Source: DATFVA01 sp963800255 (GTDB lineage: Bacteria > Bacteroidota > Ignavibacteria > Ignavibacteriales > Ignavibacteriaceae). Taken from it: 64,000 nucleotides of DNA. The position numbers and the translations under genes were made by a program. The notes beneath the pieces were generated by a model that saw only the letters and a program-made list of their open reading frames with translations, had not been told where the DNA came from and did no database searches. Shown one piece after another: positions 35,636 through 44,070 of the stretch (positions are counted from its first letter, which is position 1; the number at the start of each line of letters is the position of its first letter). The stretch is from NCBI GenBank assembly GCA_963800255.1, contig CAWDAK010000001.1, positions 62,001 through 126,000 of the forward strand, in the 5' to 3' direction.

Positions 35636-35675
35636 CAAATATAAAACGCGGGTTTCAAGGTTAAATAATTATTAA
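35636..35675 (-). promoter_or_regulatory. Possible Pho-box-like promoter of the phnD operon
   Basis: Read on the minus strand, two contiguous 11-mers occur at 35675-35654: TTAATAATTAT and TTAACCTTGAA. They match the TTAA-initiated 11-bp spacing of the pst-promoter repeats at 20942-20985. A TATATTTG -10-like sequence follows at 35643-35636, 10 bp later, and the phnD ATG is about 50 bp further on. The match is weaker (two units only) and the region is AT-rich, so chance is possible. Confidence 0.45.
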
Positions 35676-35686
35676 GAAATGTAATA

Positions 35687-35708
35687 GCCCCCGGCACTAA
35701 ATGGGGGC
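35687..35708. terminator. GC-rich hairpin after the DUF7218-like gene
   Basis: GCCCCC (35687-35692) pairs with GGGGGC (35703-35708) over a 10-nt loop, 9 bp beyond the stop of the minus-strand gene at 35717-35977. It has no T-run on the minus side, so it is a terminator candidate that may need Rho or act as an mRNA 3' end. It also insulates the phnD promoter. Confidence 0.6.
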
Positions 35709-35716
35709 CAATAGTT

Positions 35717-35977
35717 TTAATGATTTCTCAAGGCGTGAATCAGATCTTTTTTGTCCATTTTTGACCTGCCTTCAATATCTACTTTTTTAGCTTTATCGTA
35801 TAATTCATCCTTTGTCCATTCTTCGTATTTAGGATGCTTTCCGCCTTTTTTTCCTGTCTTCTTTTTAGGTGAATTTGCAATCCGGGCTGCTTTTTCTTTG
35901 CTCATACCCTTATCTCTTAGTGCTTCATATTGCTTTTTATCTTTTACCGATGGTCCCGGTCCTTTTCCGCCTGGCAT
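35717..35977 (-). CDS. Small basic protein, DUF7218/plasmid-stabilization-like with Rho-N-type tail
   Basis: An 86-residue, lysine-rich protein with an AGGAG SD before MPGGKGPGPSVKDKKQYEAL. The N-terminal half (KGPSVKD...YE.L...GMSKEKAARIAN) matches small proteins annotated DUF7218. The C-terminal half (YEEWTKDELYDKAKKVDIEGRSKMDKKDLIHAL, a helix-extended-loop-helix) resembles the Rho N-terminal/SAP nucleic-acid-binding fold. It may bind DNA or RNA, but no function is established. It lies downstream of the CsbD gene, separated by a terminator-like element. Confidence 0.8.
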   Translation of the reverse strand: MPGGKGPGPSVKDKKQYEALRDKGMSKEKAARIANSPKKKTGKKGGKHPKYEEWTKDELYDKAKKVDIEGRSKMDKKDLIHALRNH

Positions 35978-36004
35978 AAGTTCCTCCTGATGTTAAAATT
36001 GAAA

Positions 36005-36046
36005 AGGCTGCCTCGAAAGATTTAATATATTCTTTTGGGACAGCCT
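36005..36046. terminator. AGGCTG-family hairpin between csbD-like and DUF7218-like genes
   Basis: AGGCTGCCTCGAAAGA (36005-36020) and TCTTTTGGGACAGCCT (36031-36046) form a 16-bp stem with three mismatched or wobble positions and a 10-nt AT loop. It lies 20 bp past the stop of the minus-strand CsbD gene. The arms are variants of the termini of the elements at 7482 and 10200. Confidence 0.7.
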
Positions 36047-36065
36047 CAGTGAATTTTACTTTAAT

Positions 36066-36251
36066 TTATAGACTTCTTAAATAGTCGATGACCTCTTCCC
36101 TGGAAGATCCGGTTTTCTTCTGAATTCTTCCTATCAGCTCGTCTTCTCTTCCTTCGGTATACTGAAGGTCATCATCAGTAAGATTTCCCCAATGCTGTTT
36201 TACTTTACCCTTCATCTGGTTCCAGTTTCCTTTTATTTCCAGCCTATCCAT
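36066..36251 (-). CDS. CsbD family stress protein
   Basis: A 61-residue protein with an AAAGGAG SD before the ATG. It carries the CsbD signature: an N-terminal GNWNQMKGKVKQHWGNLTDDDL, here identified by the WNQMKGK-KQ-WG core, followed by EGREDELIGRIQ and a short C-terminal helix. CsbD proteins are small, soluble, general-stress proteins (sigma-B controlled in Bacillus) whose biochemical role is unknown. Its neighbours on the same strand are a nucleic-acid-binding-like small protein downstream and an M1 peptidase that ends downstream of it in a separate unit. Confidence 0.93.
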   Translation of the reverse strand: MDRLEIKGNWNQMKGKVKQHWGNLTDDDLQYTEGREDELIGRIQKKTGSSREEVIDYLRSL

Positions 36252-36330
36252 AGTATCTCCTTTTTGATATTTGATTTACAATTATCAATTTAAAGGATAA
36301 CCGCAGATTTCAAATGAAAATAATCACGTT

Positions 36331-38226
36331 TTACTGGTTGTTCCGCTCTACTTCATACGTATTATCTGCCGGATTGCTGTCAGGTATGTAAAGCTCACCG
36401 AGAATAATACGGGTAACGGGCTTCACGGGATGAAATTCAAGTTTGATGGAATTATTCTTCTCCCATACCGGAACAGGCTTATTTATGGAGTCTCTTGAAC
36501 CATCGGAGTAAATAAATGACACGACTACAGGAACCGGCACCTGCCCTTTCCTCTCAACCTCCACAGAAATATTATTACCTCCCAGGACAACATTTTTTAT
36601 TCCCAGGTCAGCATAATCACGCGAAAAATACCATGATTTCCAGAACCACATAAGGTCGCTATCTGCAGATTTATTAAAGGAGAAGAAATAATCAAAAGGC
36701 ATCGGGTGTTTCCGTTGCCACTTATTCATGTATGTTTGAAGAGCATTTTTAAATTTCACATCACCCAGAACCTCGCGGAGAAAAAGGTATGACAAACCCG
36801 GCCGGGTATAAGAGGCCATCCTGTACGGCCTGTAAGACATATTATCGGTTGTTACAAATAACGGAATATCGTTCTCTGTGCCTGCATAAATACTAAAGTT
36901 TTCCGCCTCCCTTTCAATTCTTCGCCTATCGTTCAGAAGCTTAAGCTCCAGATCGGCCGGAAGAAAAACCGCCCAGCCCTCATCCATCCATGCATACTTC
37001 TGTTCATTCGTCCCCATGTAAAAAGGAAAATACTGGTGAGCACTCTCGTGGGAAGTTAAACCGATCGTACTTCTGTATGATTCCATACTCCCGTCGTTTA
37101 TCAGCATAGGAAATTCCATTCCGCCTGAACCGTTGAATACTGTGAATGAAGGAAATGGAAAAGGAACTGCGGGCATTTCAGTTGAAAAGTAATCAATACA
37201 TTGACGGGCAATATCAGCTGCCCCGTAAAAGTCCTGAGATTCTTTTTTGTATACCGCGGCTATATACACCCTTCTGCCTGGCTCTACTTCAAGACTCAAG
37301 CCGTCCCACAAATAATGGTCACTGGTTCCGTAGACAACATCTGTTATATTTTCAGCTTTGTATTTCCATGTAATCAATGATTTGCTGTGATTAAATACTG
37401 CTTTCCCTAAATCATCTTTGGAAATTATATTAATTACGCTGTCGCTGGTTAAAGCAGTTTTATATCTCTCAAGGTACTCTTTCGAAAAAACCTCCTCAGG
37501 ATTCTGAAGTACTCCTGTTCCCCACACTCCAAAATCATTAGGTACAGTCAACTCAACATCATAATTCGCGAAGTCATTATAAAATTCCTGGATGCCTGTA
37601 TAGGGTATCATATCCCACCCGTCAAGATCATCATACACAGAAACCTGTGGGTACCAGTAGCCGATCAATGCGGAAGTTGAATCATACATACCCATGCGAA
37701 TGCTTTCCCCTGGCGGCATTGTGAAGTTCCAGTCAATGTTCAGTGTAATATCGGAATGCGGCTTAACAGGATTCTCTTTCACGTTTATTATAAATAAAGT
37801 ACCTGCGGTCCCGAACCTGCCTTTGTCGCTTAAGTCCTGCTCTTTACCATTTATAGCAATTTTTTCAATGACCATTCCGTCGGAAATGAGCTCATCAGAA
37901 AGAGGAAAATTCCTTGCTGCGCTGCATTTATTAATATTCTGATAAAGTCTGAGAACAATTCGGTTAAGTGTGTCAGGACTATCATTATGGTAAACGATTT
38001 TTTCCTTCCCGGTCAGAAGTCTGTTTGATGGATTAAAATCGGCTTTGATTGTATAATCGGATGAGTTCTGCCAGTAATTTGGTCCCGGTGCTCCATCCAA
38101 AGATCTTGTTCCTTTATCATAAGCATCCTGAATGTTCCGCGGAATGTATTCCTGCTGAGCATAAGCGGTGCTGCCGTAAACAAATAAAATGATTAAAAGA
38201 ACCGAATAGTTCAGTATAGAGTTCAT
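36331..38226 (-). CDS. M1 family metallopeptidase (aminopeptidase-like), secreted
   Basis: A 631-residue exported zinc peptidase. Signal peptide is about 1-24 (ending TAYAQ). An N-terminal beta-sandwich domain is followed by the catalytic domain with HESAHQYFP (His393, Glu394, His397) and the third zinc ligand Glu416 in WMDEGWAVF, the HExxH-18-E spacing of M1 enzymes. The exopeptidase motif upstream reads GGMEFPML (variant of GxMEN), so strict aminopeptidase activity is uncertain. It is the last gene of a minus-strand operon with the acyltransferase-like protein and ruvB, 19 bp after ruvB. Confidence 0.92.
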   Translation of the reverse strand: MNSILNYSVLLIILFVYGSTAYAQQEYIPRNIQDAYDKGTRSLDGAPGPNYWQNSSDYTIKADFNPSNRLLTGKEKIVYHNDSPDTLNRIVLRLYQNINKCSAARNFPLSDELISDGMVIEKIAINGKEQDLSDKGRFGTAGTLFIINVKENPVKPHSDITLNIDWNFTMPPGESIRMGMYDSTSALIGYWYPQVSVYDDLDGWDMIPYTGIQEFYNDFANYDVELTVPNDFGVWGTGVLQNPEEVFSKEYLERYKTALTSDSVINIISKDDLGKAVFNHSKSLITWKYKAENITDVVYGTSDHYLWDGLSLEVEPGRRVYIAAVYKKESQDFYGAADIARQCIDYFSTEMPAVPFPFPSFTVFNGSGGMEFPMLINDGSMESYRSTIGLTSHESAHQYFPFYMGTNEQKYAWMDEGWAVFLPADLELKLLNDRRRIEREAENFSIYAGTENDIPLFVTTDNMSYRPYRMASYTRPGLSYLFLREVLGDVKFKNALQTYMNKWQRKHPMPFDYFFSFNKSADSDLMWFWKSWYFSRDYADLGIKNVVLGGNNISVEVERKGQVPVPVVVSFIYSDGSRDSINKPVPVWEKNNSIKLEFHPVKPVTRIILGELYIPDSNPADNTYEVERNNQ

Positions 38227-38245
38227 CTATCCCTTCCTCCCACTG

Positions 38246-39271
38246 TTAAAATAAAGAATCAGTATTCCCTTGATTAAACCTTGTTTTATTGAATCGTTTA
38301 TATGCCAGCGCTGTGGCTTCCCTTCCGCGCGGTGTACGCTGAATAAATCCCTGCTGGATTAAGAACGGTTCATATACTTCCTCTATTGTACCTGCATCCT
38401 CATTAACGGCTACAGCCAGTGTATTCAGTCCGACAGGACCGCCCTTATATTTTTCTATGATGGCAAGTATGATTTCTTTGTCCATTTCATCCAGACCGAA
38501 CTCATCAACCTCAAGTGCTTTTAAGGCCTTCCTTGCTGTTTCGATATCAACAATTTTCTTATCATCAAAATCTGCAAAATCTCTCGTCCTTCTTAGCAGC
38601 CGGTTAGCTATCCGGGGAGTTCCCCTCGATCTTTTTGCTATTTCCAACGCTGCATCTTTCTCTATGCCGAGGTTTAATAATTTTGCTGACCTCTGCACTA
38701 TGGAATGCAAAGTAGCCGAATCGTAATAATCCAGCCTGAATTTGATTCCGAACCTGTCTCTGAGGGGCGAAGAAAGCATACCCGCCCTCGTAGTTGCGCC
38801 GACCAGCGTATATTTGGGAAGGCTGATCTGAACCGTTCTTGCATTCGGTCCCGTATCAATCATTATATCCAGCTTGTAATCCTCCATAGCAGAATATAAA
38901 TATTCCTCTACTACTGGACTGAGCCGGTGAATTTCATCTATGAATAAAACGGATTTCTCTTCCAGGTTGGTAAGAAGTCCTGCCAGGTCACCCGGCTTTT
39001 CCAGCACAGGTCCTGAGGTGATCTTTAATTTAACCCCCATTTCATTGGCAATAATATGGGCAAGGGTTGTTTTCCCGAGTCCCGGAGGACCTGTTAAAAG
39101 GACATGATCCAGCGCTTCTTCTCTTTTACACGCAGCTGAAATGAATACATTCAGGTTATCGGTTATCTTATTCTGACCTTTGAAGTCCTGAAGCTGCTTT
39201 GGTCTGAGAGTCTGTTCAACCTTCTTTTCAGTATCATTTATTTCAGGATTAGTCGTTTCTGATTTTCTCAT
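38246..39271 (-). CDS. ruvB: Holliday junction branch migration helicase RuvB
   Basis: A 341-residue AAA+ ATPase of normal RuvB length. Motifs: TLRPKQLQDFKGQ near the N-terminus, Walker A GPPGLGKTT (61-69), Walker B LFIDEIHRLS (DEIH at 112-115), sensor 1 VGATTRAG, arginine finger region LSSPLRDRFG, and the C-terminal winged helix with GPVGLNTLA and FIQRTPRGR. With RuvA and RuvC it migrates and resolves Holliday junctions. ruvA and ruvC are not adjacent. It starts 2 bp after the stop of the upstream acyltransferase-like gene. Confidence 0.98.
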   Translation of the reverse strand: MRKSETTNPEINDTEKKVEQTLRPKQLQDFKGQNKITDNLNVFISAACKREEALDHVLLTGPPGLGKTTLAHIIANEMGVKLKITSGPVLEKPGDLAGLLTNLEEKSVLFIDEIHRLSPVVEEYLYSAMEDYKLDIMIDTGPNARTVQISLPKYTLVGATTRAGMLSSPLRDRFGIKFRLDYYDSATLHSIVQRSAKLLNLGIEKDAALEIAKRSRGTPRIANRLLRRTRDFADFDDKKIVDIETARKALKALEVDEFGLDEMDKEIILAIIEKYKGGPVGLNTLAVAVNEDAGTIEEVYEPFLIQQGFIQRTPRGREATALAYKRFNKTRFNQGNTDSLF

Positions 39272-39273
39272 TT

Positions 39274-40374
39274 CTACTGCGTAACAAGTTGTTTGTTTTT
39301 AATTTTAAGCTTATGTATTACAATAACCATCAGAGACATCAGGACAATCATTCCAACTGCAAAGCCTACCGTATTCCAGGCGCTTAGCCCATTGCCGAAC
39401 AAAAGGATCAGCCCCGGGTTCCATGCACTTCCGTATAATATCATCAGGTGTACAATATATATCAATAGCGTGTTTCTTCCAACAAGGATCAGGAATCTAG
39501 GTATAGTCTCTGCTTTAAGCGAGATAAATGATACAATAGCATTCAGCATAAGCACAAATCCGAGTCTCATTAGAGAAAGGAACGGACTATCCTGCCAGAC
39601 ATCAAAGCCGGCATTCCCCTGTGTCTGCAGTATATAATTTATTAAAAGCGCTCCACCCAGCAGCACACCTCCGGTAATAAAAATCCTTGCACTGAAATTA
39701 ACAGTCTTAAAAACCTTAGGATTTTTGGCAAGGTAGCTCCCCAATACTCCGCCCGCTATTACAAAGCCGACCCAGGGAAACAAGGGAAAGATTGAACCTG
39801 TTCCTTTATAAAAATACCCGGCTAATGGCAGAGGAAGGAATTCCTTCCATTGTATGTTCGCGAAAACAGGTTGAAGAGCAAAAAAGAGCAAGGCTCCCGC
39901 GGAAAAAACGAGGTAATCATGAAGGTTAAATTTCTCTGCTATCCAGGCAAAGATCATCAGAAAGAAAATGCCCATTCCTATACATTGAAGTACATCCACG
40001 GCCATAAATATTTGCCATTGATCGGCTGTAACCTGCGAGAAGTCTACCACTGTGGCTGTAGGATACCTGAGAACATAACCTAGAACAAGCAGGAGAATAA
40101 CGCGTTTATATCCTTTTTTAACCCTGGTATTGTTTCTATATGGTTCTTTGATTAGTCTGAACAAATAGGTAAAGACTGTACCAGCTGAAAACATAAATAT
40201 CGGTGCTGTCATTCCCCTCATAAACAGCCATATCGTGTAAACAGGAAATTCTGCGCTCCTGTAAGAATTAGCAAGTAATACGTCTGTCGTATGTCCCTGA
40301 ACCATTTGAAGAACAGCAAAAGCCCGCATCAAATCTATGAATATGATGCGATTCTTCTGGGAACTATGAGTCAT
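39274..40374 (-). CDS. Polytopic acyltransferase-like protein (DUF1624/heparan N-acetyltransferase-like)
   Basis: A 366-residue inner-membrane protein with about ten hydrophobic helices. The N-terminal NRIIFIDLMRAFAVLQMVQGH segment, with a histidine following the RAFAVL motif, is the hallmark of the DUF1624 and related acyltransferase families that move acyl groups onto envelope sugars. PIFMFSAGTVFTYLF in the second helix supports this. No donor or acceptor can be inferred. It heads the operon with ruvB and the M1 peptidase. Confidence 0.82.
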   Translation of the reverse strand: MTHSSQKNRIIFIDLMRAFAVLQMVQGHTTDVLLANSYRSAEFPVYTIWLFMRGMTAPIFMFSAGTVFTYLFRLIKEPYRNNTRVKKGYKRVILLLVLGYVLRYPTATVVDFSQVTADQWQIFMAVDVLQCIGMGIFFLMIFAWIAEKFNLHDYLVFSAGALLFFALQPVFANIQWKEFLPLPLAGYFYKGTGSIFPLFPWVGFVIAGGVLGSYLAKNPKVFKTVNFSARIFITGGVLLGGALLINYILQTQGNAGFDVWQDSPFLSLMRLGFVLMLNAIVSFISLKAETIPRFLILVGRNTLLIYIVHLMILYGSAWNPGLILLFGNGLSAWNTVGFAVGMIVLMSLMVIVIHKLKIKNKQLVTQ

Positions 40375-40460
40375 TAATATTCCGAATACTGGTAAACTAA
40401 AACGGAAAAATAACCAATAGTGAGTAAAAAAAGAATATATAAAATTCCGGCTGAGAGTAA

Positions 40461-40500
40461 TAAAAAAAGCTGCCTTAAAAGTAAACTTCTAAGACAGCCT
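40461..40500 (-). terminator. Intrinsic terminator of hsp20, AGGCTGTCT family
   Basis: On the minus strand, AGGCTGTCTTAGAAGT (40500-40485) pairs with ACTTTTAAGGCAGC (40482-40469) over a 2-nt loop, followed by a run of seven Ts (40468-40462). It starts 22 bp past the hsp20 stop and is a textbook rho-independent terminator. Its stem is a variant of the termini of elements A and B, connecting that repeat family to termination. Confidence 0.88.
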
Positions 40501-40521
40501 CTAATCGAATGGGTAATGGAC

Positions 40522-40923
40522 TTATTTTATGCTGATGGTTCTTGGCTTTACTCTGTCGTGTTTCGGCAGTACAACTATCAGCTGACCGTTTTCAAATTTT
40601 GCAGATATTCCGGTTTCGTCTATAGTATCTGAAACTTTGAATCTACGGAAGAAGTGTCCCGTTTCTTTTTCCTTAAGAATGAATTTCCTGTTCAGCACAT
40701 CCTGGTAATCGATCTTACCGAAGATCAGCATTGAACCTTCTTCAAGCTTCAGGTTTACGTTTTCTTTCCTTACTCCGGGCATATCCGCAGTAAGAACGAA
40801 TTCGTTGTTTGTTTCGTAGATATCTACGAGCGGGATATAGCTTCCCTCATTTGTCAGAAGTTCCTCCCAGGATTGTTTTTCATCCTGAACTTCAACAGTT
40901 TCGTTATTATGAGTGTCGTTCAT
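40522..40923 (-). CDS. Small heat shock protein, Hsp20/alpha-crystallin family
   Basis: A 133-residue chaperone with an AAGGAG SD. The alpha-crystallin domain spans about residues 30-128: YIPLVDIYETNNEFVL, ADMPGVRKENVNLKLEEGSMLIFG, and the GQLIVVLPK motif (the usual G-x-L) before the short KPRTISIK tail. A short acidic N-terminus precedes it. It holds unfolding proteins for refolding by DnaK, whose gene lies just upstream on the same strand, so both probably respond to heat or misfolding. The two may share a transcript across the 109-bp hairpin-containing gap. Confidence 0.94.
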   Translation of the reverse strand: MNDTHNNETVEVQDEKQSWEELLTNEGSYIPLVDIYETNNEFVLTADMPGVRKENVNLKLEEGSMLIFGKIDYQDVLNRKFILKEKETGHFFRRFKVSDTIDETGISAKFENGQLIVVLPKHDRVKPRTISIK

Positions 40924-40984
40924 TTTTTTCTCCTTAGTTTTTTTTATTTTAATCTTTGCATTAACCGTTCGGCGGTTATCTTGC

Positions 40985-41027
40985 TGTGTGAGAGACAGGT
41001 CAAAGACCTGCCTCTACTAAGCCACAC
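40985..41027. repeat. Hairpin between dnaK and hsp20
   Basis: AGAGACAGGTC (40991-41001) pairs with GACCTGCCTCT (41005-41015), an 11-bp stem with one wobble and a 3-nt loop. Outer arms GTGTG (40985-40989) and CACAC (41023-41027) extend it. It starts just beyond the dnaK stop. There is no T-run after it on the minus strand, so it may be an mRNA 3'-protecting or processing structure, or another palindromic repeat. Confidence 0.6.
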
Positions 41028-41031
41028 AATA

Positions 41032-42990
41032 TTATTTTTTGTTTTTATTCTTTTCTTCTTCTTCATCAACCACTTCGTAAGACGCATCCTGTACGTTTTC
41101 CTTACCTTCCTCAGTCTTACCTCCCTGCTGCTGCTGTCCGCCCGGTGCTCCCTGTCCCTGTGCGGGTTCACCCTGACCCTGCGGACCGCCTGCCTGGCTG
41201 TACAGCTGAGAAGCGATCTCGTTCCACGTTTTGCTCAGCGAATCTGTGGCTGCTTTCATCTGCTCGGTATTGTTTGAGGATAGAGCTTCTTCAACCTTCT
41301 TAATTTCTGCTTCAAGTCTTGATTTATTATCAGCCGAAATTTTATCCTTCATCTCTTCAATCTGTTTTTTTGTCTGGAAAACAAGGCTGTCAGCCTGATT
41401 TCTTACCTCAACAGATTCCTTCTTTTTCTTATCCTCAGCGGCATGCTCTTTCGCATCATTTTTCATCTTTTCTATTTCTTCTTTATTCAAACCGCTCGAC
41501 GAAGTGATCCTTATACTCTGCTCTTTACCTGATGCTTTATCCTTCGCATTTACGTGAAGTATACCGTTAGCATCTATATCAAATGTAACCTCTACCTGGG
41601 GTACACCGCGGGGTGCCGGGGGTATTCCATCAAGGTGAAACCTTCCGAGTGACCTGCTGTCAGCGGCCATCTGCCTTTCACCCTGCAGAACATTAATCTC
41701 TACTGAAGGCTGGTTATCGGACGCTGTTGAAAAGATCTCACTTTTCTTTGTTGGTATAGTCGTATTAGCATCAATAAGCTTGGTGAAAACTCCGCCCAGA
41801 GTCTCAATTCCGAGTGAAAGCGGGGTAACATCAAGAAGCAGTACGTCTTTTACGTCTCCTGCCAGCACACCGCCCTGAATGGCAGCACCAATAGCAACTA
41901 CTTCATCAGGATTAACGCCCTTGTGGGGTTCACGGTTGAAAAGTTTCTTAACCAGGTCCTGAACCATAGGTATCCTTGTAGAACCTCCCACAAGTATTAC
42001 TTCATCAACCTGGTCAGCGGTAACGCCTGCATCCTTCATTGCCTTTTCACACGGGGTTTTTGTTCTCTGAACGAGGTCATCAATAAGCTGTTCAAATTTC
42101 GATCTGGAAAGATTTATATTTAAATGTTTCGGACCATCCTGTGTTGCTGTGATAAACGGAAGATTCACGTCTGTTGATGAAGATGAAGACAGTTCGATTT
42201 TAGCCTTCTCAGAAGCCTCTTTTAATCTCTGGAGCGCCATCGGATCTTTTCTTAAATCAATGCTTTCCTGTTTCTTAAATTCATCTGCCAGGTAATCAAT
42301 AATTCGCTGGTCAAAATCATCTCCTCCAAGGTGACCGTCACCATTAGACGACTTCACTTCAAAAACACCTTCACCAAGCTGTAGTATAGAAATATCGAAA
42401 GTACCGCCGCCAAGGTCATAAACAGCAACCGTATGATCGGATGTTTTCTTATCCAGCCCGTATGCCAGTGCAGCTGCTGTCGGCTCGTTAATTATTCTTC
42501 TTACCTGAAGTCCGGCAATTTCACCGGCATCCTTGGTTGCCTGACGCTGGGAATCATTAAAATAGGCAGGTACCGTAATAACTGCTTCGGTTACTTCCTG
42601 TCCAAGGTATTCTTCTGCTGTTTTCTTCATCTTCTGAAGTATCATCGCACTGATTTCAGGAGGAGAGTAAACCCTGTCTCCTATTTGTACTCGTGCAGTA
42701 TCACTGTCGCCTGAAATAACTTCATACGGAACTTTCCCTTTTTCATCAGTTACTTCATCTATCTTCCTTCCCATAAATCTCTTAATTGAGAAGACAGTGT
42801 GCTTTGGATTAGTGATCGCCTGCCTTTTAGCCGGCTGACCGACTAACCTTTCTCCAGATTTTGTAAACGCTACTACAGAAGGAGTTGTACGCCCTCCTTC
42901 AGAATTCGGAATTACCACCGGATCATTACCTTCCATAACCGCTACGCAGGAATTTGTGGTTCCTAAGTCTATTCCTATTATCTTACCCAT
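41032..42990 (-). CDS. dnaK: Chaperone protein DnaK (Hsp70)
   Basis: A 652-residue Hsp70 with an AAGGAG SD. The ATPase domain starts IGIDLGTTNSCVAVMEG and contains VPAYFNDSQRQATKDAG, YDLGGGTFDISIL and ILVGGSTRIPMVQ. The interdomain linker is DVLLLDVTPLSLGIET. The substrate domain is followed by a lid and a Gly/Gln-rich tail ending in EEEEKNKNKK; the normal DnaK end is a short acidic stretch, so the tail is slightly extended. dnaJ and grpE are not beside it. The promoter region holds an inverted repeat (43145-43175). Confidence 0.98.
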   Translation of the reverse strand: MGKIIGIDLGTTNSCVAVMEGNDPVVIPNSEGGRTTPSVVAFTKSGERLVGQPAKRQAITNPKHTVFSIKRFMGRKIDEVTDEKGKVPYEVISGDSDTARVQIGDRVYSPPEISAMILQKMKKTAEEYLGQEVTEAVITVPAYFNDSQRQATKDAGEIAGLQVRRIINEPTAAALAYGLDKKTSDHTVAVYDLGGGTFDISILQLGEGVFEVKSSNGDGHLGGDDFDQRIIDYLADEFKKQESIDLRKDPMALQRLKEASEKAKIELSSSSSTDVNLPFITATQDGPKHLNINLSRSKFEQLIDDLVQRTKTPCEKAMKDAGVTADQVDEVILVGGSTRIPMVQDLVKKLFNREPHKGVNPDEVVAIGAAIQGGVLAGDVKDVLLLDVTPLSLGIETLGGVFTKLIDANTTIPTKKSEIFSTASDNQPSVEINVLQGERQMAADSRSLGRFHLDGIPPAPRGVPQVEVTFDIDANGILHVNAKDKASGKEQSIRITSSSGLNKEEIEKMKNDAKEHAAEDKKKKESVEVRNQADSLVFQTKKQIEEMKDKISADNKSRLEAEIKKVEEALSSNNTEQMKAATDSLSKTWNEIASQLYSQAGGPQGQGEPAQGQGAPGGQQQQGGKTEEGKENVQDASYEVVDEEEEKNKNKK

Positions 42991-43144
42991 TCTAAACTCC
43001 TTCCTATTTGTTTTTTTAACTAGATACTCAAATTCTTTTCTATATGTTTATTCAATCTATGTGCCATTCTGCGCATCTCCATAAGTGCTTTATTTATAAT
43101 GAGTTAAGGGGGAGGTACAGGAAGGCACAAGTATGACTATATGG

Positions 43145-43175
43145 CAGACAGTATGCGATTTTGTCATACCGTCTG
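43145..43175. promoter_or_regulatory. 11-bp inverted repeat with 9-nt spacer in the dnaK-birA promoter region
   Basis: CAGACAGTATG (43145-43155) and CATACCGTCTG (43165-43175) are inverted repeats with one mismatch and a 9-nt spacer. The arm-9-arm layout is that of CIRCE, the HrcA operator found before dnaK/groE genes, but the sequence is not CIRCE. A weaker TGAC-9-GTCA repeat lies at 43182-43198. The rest of the 273-bp divergent gap (42991-43263) holds the promoters of dnaK and birA and no gene. Confidence 0.5.
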
Positions 43176-43263
43176 TGAAAGTGACATTATATGCGTCATT
43201 TTCAATTAAATCTTCATATCTGGAAATATTTTTTTATTTTAGATGACCATTTAACTAAAGGAA

Positions 43264-44043
43264 ATGAATTTGTTCGACCTGGAATCTTTTGATATTAAAC
43301 TTGATACTGAAGTATTGGGAAGAAATTTTATTTATGCTGAAGAAGTGGATTCCACAAACTCCACCCTGCTCGATAAAACCAATAAATTTGATAAAGACGG
43401 CACTGTACTTTTAAGCGAGAAGCAGAATGAGGGCAGGGGACGTAAAGACAGGGTTTGGTATAGTACCAAAGGAATGAACTTAACCTTTTCTGTACTGCTG
43501 AAGGATAGAGATTTTTCAGGCAGAAAGATAAACCTGATAAATTTTGCTTCATCACTTGCGGTAGCACTGGCCATCGAAAACCTTTATCAGCTTAAAATTG
43601 AACTCAAATGGCCAAATGATGTTTTAATAAACGGGAAAAAGACAGCCGGCATTTTAATTGAGTCCTCATCGGCCGGTAAGAATATTGAAAGAGTTGTTAT
43701 TGGAATCGGAATAAATGTTAACCAAACCTCCTTCCAGGGAATTTATAAAATTCCCCCGACGTCAATAAAAGCTGAATCAGGAAATATGATAGAACGTGAA
43801 GTTCTTCTGGCTGAGGTTCTAAATATATTCGAAGAAATTATTCATTGGATTGACGATAAACCAGGCGAAATCTTAAAGGACTGGAAGGCCAGATGCAGAA
43901 TGATCGGCGAGAAGATATCAGTTACTGAAGGTGACAAGGTAAGATACGGAACCTTTGACGATCTTGATGATGACGGCTTCTTAGTACTGCGGACGGGTGC
44001 AAAATATGAAAAGATATACTTTGGCGACGTCAGCATCGGTTAA
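43264..44043 (+). CDS. birA: Biotin-[acetyl-CoA-carboxylase] ligase BirA
   Basis: A 259-residue monofunctional (class I) biotin ligase: it lacks the N-terminal helix-turn-helix found in regulatory BirA. Catalytic motifs are GRGRKDRVWYSTKGMN (biotin-binding loop), KWPNDVLINGKKTAGILIE and VVIGIGINVN. The C-terminal SH3-like domain ends GAKYEKIYFGDVSIG. It attaches biotin to the carboxyl carrier of acetyl-CoA carboxylase; accD lies on the opposite strand nearby. The start ATG is close to its AAAGG sequence, so an alternative downstream start is possible. Confidence 0.95.
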   Translation: MNLFDLESFDIKLDTEVLGRNFIYAEEVDSTNSTLLDKTNKFDKDGTVLLSEKQNEGRGRKDRVWYSTKGMNLTFSVLLKDRDFSGRKINLINFASSLAVALAIENLYQLKIELKWPNDVLINGKKTAGILIESSSAGKNIERVVIGIGINVNQTSFQGIYKIPPTSIKAESGNMIEREVLLAEVLNIFEEIIHWIDDKPGEILKDWKARCRMIGEKISVTEGDKVRYGTFDDLDDDGFLVLRTGAKYEKIYFGDVSIG

Positions 44044-44070
44044 AATTTTCTAAACTTATTTATCAACTGT

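Noticed and set aside
42991..43263. CIRCE element before dnaK
   Set aside because: The inverted repeat has the right geometry but does not match TTAGCACTC/GAGTGCTAA, so I call it only an unidentified operator candidate.
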